This document shows, in pieces, positions 5,915 through 13,885 of a DNA stretch of 16,101 bases (its first letter is position 1; every line of letters starts with the position of its first letter). Where the stretch lies: the NCBI GenBank assembly GCA_937898685.1, contig CALEJT010000073.1, positions 1-16,101 on the forward strand, read 5' to 3'. Source of the DNA: an uncultured Gammaproteobacteria bacterium. GTDB taxonomy: Bacteria > Pseudomonadota > Gammaproteobacteria > Pseudomonadales > Pseudohongiellaceae. A program made the translations under genes and the position numbers. The notes beneath the pieces are model-generated. The model saw only the letters and a list, made by a program, of their open reading frames with translations. It was not told the DNA's origin and did no database searches.

Positions 5915-5918
5915 AATT

Positions 5919-5934
5919 TGGCCCCTTCGGGCCA
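5919..5934. repeat. Hairpin TGGCCC-CTTC-GGGCCA
   Basis: 6-bp perfect stem beside the NtrC-type site, upstream of purL. No T run follows on the plus strand. It could be an operator or a leftover terminator; function unknown. Confidence 0.3.
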
Positions 5935-5977
5935 CAGTGGAGCGCAGCATTTCCTGTCTTTGCCCAAGCAAAACCTT

Positions 5978-5983
5978 TAAAAT
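5978..5983 (+). promoter_or_regulatory. Candidate -10 element of purL
   Basis: TAAAAT followed by a GC-rich discriminator (GCGCGCG) 45 bp before the purL start. No good -35 is found at 16-18 bp; TGTCTT at 5955-5960 is the nearest. No convincing PurR box is seen. Confidence 0.4.
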
Positions 5984-6028
5984 GCGCGCGTTTTTTCTTC
6001 GTCGTACGGCTCTGACTTAGGCTTCCCC

Positions 6029-9000
6029 ATGCTCATTCTGCCGGGCGCCTCCGCGCTCTCTGCCTTTTCTCGCCAGAAACTCCTCTCCACCCTGCACAGC
6101 CAAGTTCCCTCTCTCGCCGCGGTGCAAGCGCGCTATCTGCACTTCGTCGAGTTGCGCGCTCCGCTGAGCGCCGAGGAACAACAGCTACTGGAGCGCCTGC
6201 TGCAATACGGTCCCAAGGACGAAGGGCAGTGGGATGCGGTGGCTGGCGACACGCCGAGTGTGGTGGTCGTGCCGCGTGCGGGCACCATTTCGCCGTGGTC
6301 GAGCAAAGCGACCGACATCGCCCACAACTGTGGCCTGGCGGATAAGGTGATCCGCATCGAGCGCGGTGAGCAGTACTTCCTCGTTGGCGCGAGCACAGCG
6401 CAGGTCGAGGCGCTCAAGCCTCTTCTATATGACCGCATGACCCAGGACGTGCTGCCCGATGTCGACGCCGTGGCCGAGGTGCTCTTCCGTCACGCCGAGC
6501 CGAAGCCGCTCGGCAGCATCGACGTGTTGGGCGGGGGCAGGGCTGCCATCGAAGCCGCCAACGTGGCGCTCGGTCTGGCATTGGCCGACGACGAAATCAC
6601 CTATCTGACCGAAAGCTTCCAAGCCTTGGGCCGCAACCCTAGCGACGTCGAACTGATGATGTTCGCCCAGGCCAACTCGGAACACTGCCGTCACAAGATC
6701 TTCAACGCCAGCTGGACGCTCGATGGCCAACTGCAGGAGCTGTCGCTGTTCGGTATGATCCGCAACACCTACAAGGCCAACAGCGAAGGTGTACTGTCCG
6801 CCTACAAGGACAACGCTGCGGTATTCGAAGGCGCGCAGGCCGGCCGTTTCTTCCCGGACCCGGAGAACAAGCAGTACCGGTTCCACGAAGAGCCGATCCA
6901 CATCCTGGCCAAGGTGGAAACTCACAATCATCCGACCGCGATCGCGCCGTTCCCCGGTGCTTCGACCGGTGCCGGTGGTGAGATCCGCGACGAAGGTGCG
7001 ACCGGTATCGGCGCCAAGCCGAAAGCGGGCCTGACCGGCTTCACCGTTTCCAACCTGCGCATCCCCGGTTTCGAACAACCTTGGGAAATCGACTACGGCC
7101 GTCCGGCGCACATGGCATCCGCGCTGCAGATCATGCTCGACGGTCCGCTCGGTGGGGCTGCCTTCAACAACGAATACGGTCGTCCCAACCTCTGCGGTTA
7201 TTTCCGTACCTTCGAGCTGCAGACGCCCGAGCCTGCGCTCAATGATGCCAACACCATCGAAATCCGTGGCTATCACAAGCCGATCATGATCGCGGGCGGC
7301 TACGGCAACATTCGTCCACAGCACGTCGAAAAGCGCGACATTCCGGTCGGTGCTTGTCTGATCGTGCTCGGTGGTCCGGCCATGTTGATCGGTCTCGGCG
7401 GTGGCGCGGCCTCCTCGATGGCTTCCGGCTCCGGTAACCAGGATCTCGACTTCGCCTCCGTACAACGCGACAACGCCGAGATGGAGCGGCGCTGCCAGGA
7501 AGTGATCGACCAGTGCTGGGCGCTGGGCGACGCCAACCCGATCCGTTTCATCCACGACGTGGGTGCCGGTGGTCTTTCCAATGCGCTGCCGGAACTGGTG
7601 AAGGACGGGGGCCGCGGCGGCAAGTTCGAACTGCGCAAGATCCCCAATGCCGAGAAGGGCATGTCCCCGCTCGAAATCTGGTGCAACGAAGCGCAGGAGC
7701 GCTATGTGCTGGCCGTGGCGCCGGAGCAGTTGGAACGTTTCGACGCCATCTGTCAGCGTGAGCGCTGCCCGTATGCGGTAGTTGGCTACGCCACGGAAGA
7801 ACAGCATCTCAGCCTGAGCGACGAGCACTTCAACGACAAGCCGATCGATCTGCCGATGTCGATACTGTTCGGCAAACCGCCGAAGATGCATCGCGAGGCC
7901 AAACCGCTGCGTCGCAAGTTCAGGACTTTCGACACCAGTGACCTCGCACTGAACGAAGCGCTGGAGCGCGTGCTGCGTCTGCCGACCGTCGCCAGCAAGA
8001 ATTTCCTCATCACCATCGGCGACCGCTCGATCACCGGCATGGTGGCGCGTGAGCAGATGGTGGGTCCCTGGCAGGTGCCGGTGGCCGACGCCGCCGTGAC
8101 CACGCAGGCCTTCGATACCTATCGCGGAGAAGCGATGGCGATGGGCGAACGCACGCCGCTGGCCCTGCTCGATGCACCGGCTTCCGGTCGCATGGCCATC
8201 GCCGAAGCCATCACCAACATTGCCTGCGCTCGCATCGGCAAGTTGAGCGACATCCGCATGTCGGCGAACTGGATGGCCGCGGCCGGTTATCCGGGCGAGG
8301 ACTACAAACTCTACGAAACCGTGCGCGCCGTGGGCATGGATCTCTGTCCCGAGCTCGGTATCACGATTCCGGTGGGCAAGGATTCGATGTCCATGCGCAC
8401 CGTGTGGCAGGACGGCGACAAGCGCAAGAGCATGGCGGCGCCGCTGTCGCTCATCATTTCCGCCTTTGCGCCCGTGCTCGACGTGCGCAAGACGCTCACG
8501 CCGCAGCTTTTCACCAATAAAGGCAGCAGCCAGCTCGTACTGTTGGATCTGGGCCTGGGTGCGAATCGCCTGGGCGGTTCGGCACTCGCGCAGGTCTATG
8601 GCGAGCTCGGTGAGGAAGGTCCCGATCTGCACAGCGCCGAGGATCTGAAGCGCTTCTTCGCTTTCGTACAGGAGGCGATGGAGCAGGGCCTGCTTCTGGC
8701 CTATCACGATCGTTCCGACGGAGGTCTGATCGTCACCCTGCTTGAGATGGCCTTCGCCGGTCACTGTGGTTTCGAGCTGCAGCTCGGTGGCATCGCCAGT
8801 GAAGCTTCAGTGATCGCTGCACTGTTCGCCGAAGAACTCGGTGCCGTGGTGCAGGTGCGCGACGAAGATCTGCCGCGTCTGCGTGCTTTCGCCGAAGCCC
8901 ATGGTGTCGACAAGTTCTTCCATGAGTTGGGCGCCGTGAAGCAGGGCAATGACGTCGTGCTGCGCCTGGGCGACAAAGTGCTGCTGCAGGAATCACGTGT

Positions 9001-9952
9001 GCAGCTGCAGCGCCTCTGGGCCGAAACCAGCTATCGCATGGCATCTCTGCGTGACAACTCCGAATGCGCGCAGCAGGAATTCGATCTCTTGCTCGACGAG
9101 GCCAACCCGGGCCTTTGCAGCAAACTCAGCTACGACCCGAGTGAAGACATTGCCGCGCCGTACATCAATCGAGGCGTCCGTCCGCGCATCGCGGTACTGC
9201 GTGAGCAGGGCGTGAACGGCCAGATCGAAATGGCGGCTGCCTTCCACCTCGCCGGTTTCGATGCGGTGGACGTCCACATGAGCGACATCATCAGTGGTCG
9301 CATCACGCTCGATAGTTTCAATGCCATCGTTGCCTGCGGCGGTTTTTCGTATGGCGACGTACTTGGTGCCGGCGAAGGCTGGGCCAAGTCGATTCTGTTC
9401 AATGCGCGTGCGCGCGCCGAGTTCGAAGCTTTCTTCCAGCGCGCCGACACGTTGGGCCTCGGTGTGTGCAACGGCTGTCAGATGATGTCGAATCTGCGCG
9501 AGCTCATCCCCGGCACGGAACATTGGCCACACTTCGTGCGCAACGCATCCGAGCGCTTCGAAGGGCGTACGGTGCTGGTGAAGATTCCGGAGTCGCCGTC
9601 GGCCTTTTTCCAGGGCATGGCGGGTTCGCTGTTCCCCATCGCAGTGGCACACGGCGAGGGCAGGGCCGAATTCGCGGGTGCGCATACGGCACAAAGCGCG
9701 CTCGAAGCCGGTCTGGTAAGCATGCAGTATGTCGACAACCACGGCGCGGTGACGCAGCTCTATCCGAGCAACCCCAATGGTTCGCCGCTGGGCATCGCCG
9801 GTCTCTGCAACAAGGATGGTCGCTTCACCATTCTGATGCCGCATCCCGAGCGTGTATTCCGGGCGGTAACGAACAGCTGGCGCAGCGAGGAGTGGGGCGA
9901 AGACGGGCCCACCATGCGGATGTTCCGCAACGCCCGTGTCTGGCTGGACTGA
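6029..9952 (+). CDS. purL: Phosphoribosylformylglycinamidine synthase (FGAR amidotransferase)
   Basis: 1307 residues, the large single-chain form typical of gammaproteobacteria (E. coli has 1295). It converts FGAR, glutamine and ATP to FGAM in purine biosynthesis, in the cytoplasm. The start MLILPGASALSAFSRQKLL matches the family N-terminus. Domains in order: PurS-like N-terminal domain (about 1-150), linker, two AIR-synthase-like halves (about 200-980) with the active-site segment ETHNHPTAIAPFPGA from E297, and a class I glutamine amidotransferase domain from about residue 1050. The amidotransferase triad is visible: nucleophile C1147 in GVCNGCQ, H1272 and E1274 in MPHPERVF, each offset by 12 from E. 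coli numbering. The ribosome-binding site is weak. The gene appears intact with no frameshift. Confidence 0.98.
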   Translation: MLILPGASALSAFSRQKLLSTLHSQVPSLAAVQARYLHFVELRAPLSAEEQQLLERLLQYGPKDEGQWDAVAGDTPSVVVVPRAGTISPWSSKATDIAHNCGLADKVIRIERGEQYFLVGASTAQVEALKPLLYDRMTQDVLPDVDAVAEVLFRHAEPKPLGSIDVLGGGRAAIEAANVALGLALADDEITYLTESFQALGRNPSDVELMMFAQANSEHCRHKIFNASWTLDGQLQELSLFGMIRNTYKANSEGVLSAYKDNAAVFEGAQAGRFFPDPENKQYRFHEEPIHILAKVETHNHPTAIAPFPGASTGAGGEIRDEGATGIGAKPKAGLTGFTVSNLRIPGFEQPWEIDYGRPAHMASALQIMLDGPLGGAAFNNEYGRPNLCGYFRTFELQTPEPALNDANTIEIRGYHKPIMIAGGYGNIRPQHVEKRDIPVGACLIVLGGPAMLIGLGGGAASSMASGSGNQDLDFASVQRDNAEMERRCQEVIDQCWALGDANPIRFIHDVGAGGLSNALPELVKDGGRGGKFELRKIPNAEKGMSPLEIWCNEAQERYVLAVAPEQLERFDAICQRERCPYAVVGYATEEQHLSLSDEHFNDKPIDLPMSILFGKPPKMHREAKPLRRKFRTFDTSDLALNEALERVLRLPTVASKNFLITIGDRSITGMVAREQMVGPWQVPVADAAVTTQAFDTYRGEAMAMGERTPLALLDAPASGRMAIAEAITNIACARIGKLSDIRMSANWMAAAGYPGEDYKLYETVRAVGMDLCPELGITIPVGKDSMSMRTVWQDGDKRKSMAAPLSLIISAFAPVLDVRKTLTPQLFTNKGSSQLVLLDLGLGANRLGGSALAQVYGELGEEGPDLHSAEDLKRFFAFVQEAMEQGLLLAYHDRSDGGLIVTLLEMAFAGHCGFELQLGGIASEASVIAALFAEELGAVVQVRDEDLPRLRAFAEAHGVDKFFHELGAVKQGNDVVLRLGDKVLLQESRVQLQRLWAETSYRMASLRDNSECAQQEFDLLLDEANPGLCSKLSYDPSEDIAAPYINRGVRPRIAVLREQGVNGQIEMAAAFHLAGFDAVDVHMSDIISGRITLDSFNAIVACGGFSYGDVLGAGEGWAKSILFNARARAEFEAFFQRADTLGLGVCNGCQMMSNLRELIPGTEHWPHFVRNASERFEGRTVLVKIPESPSAFFQGMAGSLFPIAVAHGEGRAEFAGAHTAQSALEAGLVSMQYVDNHGAVTQLYPSNPNGSPLGIAGLCNKDGRFTILMPHPERVFRAVTNSWRSEEWGEDGPTMRMFRNARVWLD

Positions 9953-10062
9953 GAGGAGAGGGTGGCGCTGCATACTCGCCTACCTTTCCTTTCATCTGAT
10001 AAGCTGTAACCGTTTTTGCGTTGACTTATTTTGGGTTTTGGACCAACCGGGACTACTACGCT

Positions 10063-10830
10063 ATGGCCCACCACAACGACGATTTGGATGACATCCCCAG
10101 CCTCGTGCCCGATCGGGACGACCTGGTGATGCATCGCACGAAACAACGCCGCGGCAGCGCTTCTGCTGCCGCAGCAGCCGCACCGTCCTACGCCGCCGTC
10201 GAGCCGCGTTCGGGCGCCAGTGGCTTCGTCACCTTCCTTTTGGTCGTGCTGTTCCTTGGCCTTTGCGCCTCGGGTGCGGCTGGCTACCACTTCTACATGC
10301 AGGACCAGGAAGCGCAGTCGAATCTCGAGCGCGCACTCGCCCGCATCACGCAGTTGGAGGAGCGCCTGAATCTGGTGGATGAGGCCACGGTGCAGTCGTC
10401 CACGAGTCTTCTGGAGCGCGTGGATTTCAACTTCTCTGAAATCGACAAACTGTGGGCCGCCCGCAATCAGTTGCGCACGGATGTGGGCGAAATGAAGAAC
10501 ACGCTGACGGCGCTGCAGGAAGCCACCAAGAGCATGGAAGCGGCGATCGGCAGCCATGCCGACATGCTCAATCAGAGTCGTACGCAGCTTGCAACCTTGC
10601 AGCAGAACGTCGAGCGCGTGACGCAGAATTTCTCCGGCATGGGCAACATCGGTCAGGAGCTGACGCAGCTGAAGAACTCGATGGAGCGTGTGCGTGCGGA
10701 TGTCGACAGTCGCCTCAATGCCACGGAGCAGGACATCGAATCGATCAACATCTTCCGTTTGCAGGTGAATCAGAATCTGTCGGCGCTGCAGGACAGCGTC
10801 AATCGCCTGCAACAACGAGTGGGGCAGTGA
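10063..10830 (+). CDS. Membrane-anchored coiled-coil protein of unknown function
   Basis: 255 residues from ATG 10063 (MAHHNDDLDD); a TTG at 10021 would add 14 residues but has no better support, and the ribosome-binding site is weak either way. The layout is an acidic N-terminal tail (DDLDDIPSLVPDRDD), a basic stretch and Ala-rich linker (24-45), a single transmembrane helix at about 54-76, then 170 residues of heptad-rich coiled coil with many Gln/Asn/Ser/Met and few prolines. No catalytic motif is present. The topology suggests a short cytoplasmic tail and a long periplasmic rod, as in envelope or division scaffolds, but I do not recognise the family. It lies 110 nt behind purL with no terminator between, so it may be read from the purL promoter. 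Confidence 0.8.
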   Translation: MAHHNDDLDDIPSLVPDRDDLVMHRTKQRRGSASAAAAAAPSYAAVEPRSGASGFVTFLLVVLFLGLCASGAAGYHFYMQDQEAQSNLERALARITQLEERLNLVDEATVQSSTSLLERVDFNFSEIDKLWAARNQLRTDVGEMKNTLTALQEATKSMEAAIGSHADMLNQSRTQLATLQQNVERVTQNFSGMGNIGQELTQLKNSMERVRADVDSRLNATEQDIESINIFRLQVNQNLSALQDSVNRLQQRVGQ

Positions 10831-10851
10831 GCGCAGCTCCACTCGCTAGGC

Positions 10852-10857
10852 TATAAT
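10852..10857 (+). promoter_or_regulatory. -10 element of the tRNA-Leu gene
   Basis: A perfect TATAAT, 10 bp upstream of the mature tRNA, followed by a GC-rich discriminator (CCCGGC) usual for stringently controlled stable-RNA promoters. No good -35 hexamer is visible at the expected spacing. Confidence 0.65.
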
Positions 10858-10867
10858 CCCGGCTCAC

Positions 10868-10950
10868 GCGGACGTGGCGAAATGGCAGACGCGCTGGATT
10901 TAGGTTCCAGTACCTTTGGTGTGAGAGTTCAAGTCTCTCCGTCCGCACCA
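10868..10950 (+). tRNA. tRNA-Leu (anticodon UAG)
   Basis: Acceptor stem GCGGACG (10868-10874) pairs with CGTCCGC (10940-10946), followed by A and an encoded CCA at 10948-10950. The anticodon stem-loop CTGGA-TTTAGGT-TCCAG gives anticodon TAG, reading CUN leucine codons. The D arm (TGGCGAAATGGCAGACGC) and T arm (GAGAGTTCAAGTCTCTC) are normal, and the long variable arm (ACC-TTT-GGT) marks a class II tRNA. The sequence closely resembles E. coli leuW. Confidence 0.97.
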
Positions 10951-10977
10951 AATTCTCTTCATGAGAGCATCCACGAG

Positions 10978-11018
10978 AATCGCGCTTTGGACCTTGTCTG
11001 AAGCGCGATTTTTCTTTT
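10978..11018 (+). terminator. Rho-independent terminator behind tRNA-Leu
   Basis: 10-bp perfect stem AATCGCGCTT (10978-10987) / AAGCGCGATT (11001-11010), 13-nt loop, then TTTCTTTTC. It ends the tRNA transcript. Confidence 0.9.
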
Positions 11019-11497
11019 CGAGCCTCTATAAGGGAGGTCTTTCCCCTCAAGAACGACGTAAGCGATGTGCCGAGCTGGCGTGCTTTCGCATGCGCATTTT
11101 GAGCAGCGCTTTCTCGAGGGTTGCCAGACGAGCGAGATACCTGCTGCCTGCACCGTTACGTTCGACCTTGTTCGGCCTCAAGGCAAAGCGATTAAAGAAT
11201 GAGCGGTTGTGATGTGTATGAATGGTGGCTCCCAGCTAGATGCCAAACGGTAAGTGAGGGGTGGGTGCTTGGATGTCCGCCCTGGAAGTCAGCCCAAATG
11301 GCTCCAGCCGATTGGTAGGAACTCCCTCGCGATCGTGCCACCAATCCTGACGTGTTCGATATCGAGTAGATCATTGCAGATGAACAGCCCTTGGGTAGGC
11401 AGCTTCACCGGGCCTCTATCATCTGTTGCGGCGAAGCCCCGTCACGCGCCAGAATCGGTGCCAATAAGACCAACCAAAGCAACCAGAGGGGAGAACG
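11019..11497. other. 479-bp intergenic stretch with no recognised gene
   Basis: No ORF here has a ribosome-binding site, family resemblance or plausible composition on either strand. GC content appears lower than in the neighbours. A leftward run of about 40 codons ending near 11294 (GLFICNDLLDIEHVRIGG...) has ordinary protein-like composition but lacks a start and matches nothing I know; it could be a gene remnant or chance. TATCAT at 11417-11422 is a possible -10 for the cupin gene, with a poorly spaced TTGGGT at 11391. Confidence 0.45.
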
Positions 11498-11923
11498 ATG
11501 AAAGCACTGTTGGCGGCCTGTCTGACACTTGGCCTTGTCCAGGGCGCTCTGGCGCAGAGCAAACCTGAACCCATCCTGCCCGAACAACTGCAGTGGAATG
11601 GCCCGCCCAATGGCGCCCAGAACACGATGGTCGTCGGTGCCAATGATCGTGCCGGCTTGTATCAGCAGCGCGTACGCATGCCGGCCGATTCGAAGATCCA
11701 ACCTCACACGCATCCCGATGAGCGCATCACCGTCGTGCTCGAAGGCACGATCTATGTCGGCTTCGGCGAAAAATTCGATGAGAACAATGTAGTGGCCGTA
11801 CCGACGGGCGGTGTCTACGTGGCGCCGGCAGGTGTGCCGCATTACATCTGGGCAAAAGATGGCCCGGCGCTCTACCAGGAAGGTGGCATGGGGCCCACCG
11901 GAGCGACCTTCATTCCGCAGTGA
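11498..11923 (+). CDS. Exported single-domain cupin protein
   Basis: 141 residues with a GGGGAG ribosome-binding site 4 nt before ATG. MKALLAACLTLGLVQGALA-Q is a Sec signal peptide (cleavage after residue 19), so the protein acts in the periplasm. One cupin domain covers about 50-125. The metal-ligand pattern is present: H70 and H72 in QPHTHPDE, E75, and H115 in APAGVPHYI, with EGTIYVGFGEKFDE between the motifs. These ligands usually bind Mn, Fe or Zn. Small exported cupins with this ERITVVLEG motif are common and mostly uncharacterised, so no reaction can be named. It stands alone between an empty stretch and a strong terminator. Confidence 0.85.
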   Translation: MKALLAACLTLGLVQGALAQSKPEPILPEQLQWNGPPNGAQNTMVVGANDRAGLYQQRVRMPADSKIQPHTHPDERITVVLEGTIYVGFGEKFDENNVVAVPTGGVYVAPAGVPHYIWAKDGPALYQEGGMGPTGATFIPQ

Positions 11924-11932
11924 TGCGTTACG

Positions 11933-11972
11933 GGCCGCCGTTCTCTTTTTGCTGGAACGGCGGCCTGTTTGC
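11933..11972 (+). terminator. Terminator between the cupin and alginate-export genes
   Basis: Perfect 11-bp stem GGCCGCCGTTC (11933-11943) / GAACGGCGGCC (11955-11965), 11-nt loop, followed by TGTTTG. The T tail is imperfect but the stem is very stable. The genes on both sides are convergent, and the hairpin may also block leftward transcription. Confidence 0.75.
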
Positions 11973-11974
11973 CG

Positions 11975-13381
11975 TCAGAACAAACTGAAAACCACTTCCC
12001 AGTAGAAGAAGTCGGAATCCGCTGCTGCGTTGCCAGTGACCGCACGTTGGCGGTTCTGCACGAAAGTCCCCATGTAGAAGTGCGAATAACCGATCGTAGA
12101 CTCGATATGTTCGCCGAGCGCGAAGCGGACGCGCCCATCGAAACCGTGGCCGATCTCGTTGCCGCTTTGTCCGCTTACATCGCGGTTGCCGCTACCGCCC
12201 ATTAGATTGTTGAAGCGATCGGTGTCGCTCGCGAGCCAATAGCCACTGTATCCGACATCCATGCGCACGCCAGGGATTGGTTGGAACTCCAGCCGGATCT
12301 TCGGCGCATGCAGGTTCTCGTATACGGCGTAGTCGTCGGGAGACCAGGGACGCGCGAAGCCGAAGAAGCGCTCGAAGCGATTGCTTTCGTCGTCATTCGG
12401 ATCTTCATCACCGGAGGCATAGCCGTAGAACACGCTCAAGCGTGGGCGCCAAGGATGCTCTGTCCACGTGTAACCTGTTTCCGCGGTGAAACTTTGGGCT
12501 CGGTGTTTCTCGGGGCCGTCGTCGCCGAACTGGTACATCGCACTCACGTCGTAATTGATGTGCTCATTGACACGCCCATAGATGCGCAGGCCCGGCGCAT
12601 GGATGTCGCGTTCGCGCAGGTTGTTGCTGGCCGACGCCTTCTGCTTCAAGCGCATGTAGTGCGGTTCGAGGATGAGTTTCGGCGACAGCGAGCGTAGGTG
12701 CCCGATGACGACGTCGAAGCGCTGATCGTGATTGGGTTTGTCCATTGCCGTCAGGAAGCGCGTGACGGGGCGCAGGCTCATCAACTCCAGCTGCCAATCG
12801 CTGTGCTCCTGACCCAGACTGATGCGAATGCCATCGTGGCTGTTGGAGGTGTTGCGCCACTCGTTGCGGCCGATCAGCCGTCGGTCGAGTGCTTCGAAGG
12901 AATGGCGCCCTACGCGAATGCTGAGTGGACGTGCATTGCCGCGAGCATCGCTGCCGAACATGGTGGGATAGTGAAGTTCGACGAAGCCTTGAATGAAGTC
13001 CGTCTTGTCGACATCGCGCACATCCGGTGCGTACTGACTGTTGTGTCGGCGCGAATCCTGAAATTCCACTGCGAAGCGCAAGGGATCGAACTTGCTGCGC
13101 ACACCGAGATAGAGGCGCGTGCGTTGCAGGACCGGTTCATCCCTATTGGATGGTGAGGCACGACGCAGATCGTCATCGTGGTACTCGTAGCGCAGGCGGT
13201 GCTGCAGTCCCAGATCCAACCACTCCAGCCCTGCGGGATGGCCGATGTAGCCGGGTGGATCGGATTCGCGCTGTGTGGCGTAGGTGCCGGCCTCGATGTA
13301 ATAGCTTTGTGGTGCTTCGGCGGCATGAGTGGTGGCTGCCGTCAGAGCCAAGACGGCGGCAGGGACGTGTGAAAGTTTCAT
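11975..13381 (-). CDS. Alginate-export-family outer-membrane beta-barrel protein
   Basis: 468 residues. ATG 13381 is chosen because it begins a clear signal peptide (MKLSHVPAAVLALTAATTHA-AEA, cleavage after 20); a frame start at 13417 would put 12 residues before it and would overlap a -10-like TATGAT. The Shine-Dalgarno sequence is poor. The mature protein begins with the family pattern LEWLDLGLQHRLRYEYHDDDLRR, followed by RTRLYLGVRSK and FVELHYP, RVGRHSFEALDRRLIGRNEWRN. YGYASGDEDPNDDESNRFERFF and the terminal FYWEVVFSLF are also typical of AlgE-like (PF13372) barrels, which form 18-stranded channels. The family covers many uptake or efflux substrates; no alginate synthesis genes are in the window, so alginate transport should not be assumed. 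Confidence 0.87.
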   Translation of the reverse strand: MKLSHVPAAVLALTAATTHAAEAPQSYYIEAGTYATQRESDPPGYIGHPAGLEWLDLGLQHRLRYEYHDDDLRRASPSNRDEPVLQRTRLYLGVRSKFDPLRFAVEFQDSRRHNSQYAPDVRDVDKTDFIQGFVELHYPTMFGSDARGNARPLSIRVGRHSFEALDRRLIGRNEWRNTSNSHDGIRISLGQEHSDWQLELMSLRPVTRFLTAMDKPNHDQRFDVVIGHLRSLSPKLILEPHYMRLKQKASASNNLRERDIHAPGLRIYGRVNEHINYDVSAMYQFGDDGPEKHRAQSFTAETGYTWTEHPWRPRLSVFYGYASGDEDPNDDESNRFERFFGFARPWSPDDYAVYENLHAPKIRLEFQPIPGVRMDVGYSGYWLASDTDRFNNLMGGSGNRDVSGQSGNEIGHGFDGRVRFALGEHIESTIGYSHFYMGTFVQNRQRAVTGNAAADSDFFYWEVVFSLF

Positions 13382-13412
13382 GATGGGAATCTGACTACCG
13401 ATTTGAGGGCGG

Positions 13413-13418
13413 ATCATA
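13413..13418 (-). promoter_or_regulatory. Candidate -10 element of the alginate-export-family gene
   Basis: Leftward TATGAT, 32 bp upstream of the chosen start codon. No good -35 is visible. It supports translation starting at 13381 rather than 13417. Confidence 0.35.
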
Positions 13419-13837
13419 CATCGTCTTGGGTCATGACGTGGTCCTCGACCCGGTCCTCGTTCGTCGTTGCGTGAGGTGGAGATGTGCGCTGCGTCTGCAA
13501 TCGGGCGGCGCCTGAGTGGGGCACCGCCACCACGTCCATCATTGGTTTTGGAGGAGTCTTCAGCTTGGGTCGACGCCCGCTTTCAGTTGCGTGACGGTAA
13601 ATGCGAGCTGGAATTGGTTCGAATTGCGCTCGTCAGGCGCGCCTCAGCATCCGATTCACTTTTCTTCCATCCTTTGTGTTCATCTTTGCCGCCGATCGCC
13701 GGTGGGCCTCCCGTGGAGAGTCAAACGCACCGTGATGGGCGTGATCGCCGCCAAATCTTGGCCGGACAATTGTTGATGAACTCCGCAGAGCGGGGCAGGG
13801 TGCTGGTCGCGCCGGTGGGGCACTATTGAAATTGGGC
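13419..13837. other. Intergenic stretch between divergent genes, no recognised gene
   Basis: No credible ORF on either strand. GGTCCTCG is repeated at 13440-13447 and 13452-13459 with a 12-bp period, and GTCATGAC at 13431-13438 is an 8-bp palindrome. These may be regulator half-sites but are short enough to be chance. Confidence 0.4.
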
Positions 13838-13843
13838 TACAAT
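13838..13843 (+). promoter_or_regulatory. Candidate -10 element of the dehydrogenase-oxyR unit
   Basis: TACAAT in the context GGGCTACAATCCC, very like the tRNA-Leu promoter (AGGCTATAATCCC). It lies 42 bp before the start codon. No good -35 is visible. Confidence 0.5.
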
Positions 13844-13885
13844 CCCAGGCCTCGGCCCTCATGGAAGCCCTGAGAGGAACTCACT

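Noticed and set aside
5734..5967. Two overlapping 76-77-codon leftward frames upstream of purL
   Set aside because: They contain the sigma-54 promoter, IHF-like and NtrC-type sites, the peptides resemble nothing, and no Shine-Dalgarno sequence precedes them. The terminator behind them is better explained by a short non-coding RNA.
5966..5984. PurR box upstream of purL
   Set aside because: AAGCAAAACCTTTAAA shares the GCAA half with the consensus but lacks the central CG and the second half; too weak to call.
5688..5990. Known housekeeping RNA (6S, 4.5S, tmRNA, RNase P) on the minus strand
   Set aside because: None of the conserved core sequences of these RNAs is present, and the promoter is of sigma-54 type.
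6425..8764. A 779-codon open frame antisense to purL
   Set aside because: It mirrors the purL codon pattern in a GC-rich gene, has no ribosome-binding site or recognisable domain (His/Arg/Gly-rich composition), and purL is intact on the other strand.
11254..11568. 104-codon frame running into the cupin gene
   Set aside because: It overlaps the cupin signal peptide in another frame, and the cupin has a clear ribosome-binding site and family motifs.
13467..13829. 120-codon frame between the alginate-export and dehydrogenase genes
   Set aside because: No ribosome-binding site, unusual composition and no family resemblance; overlapping frames are equally open.
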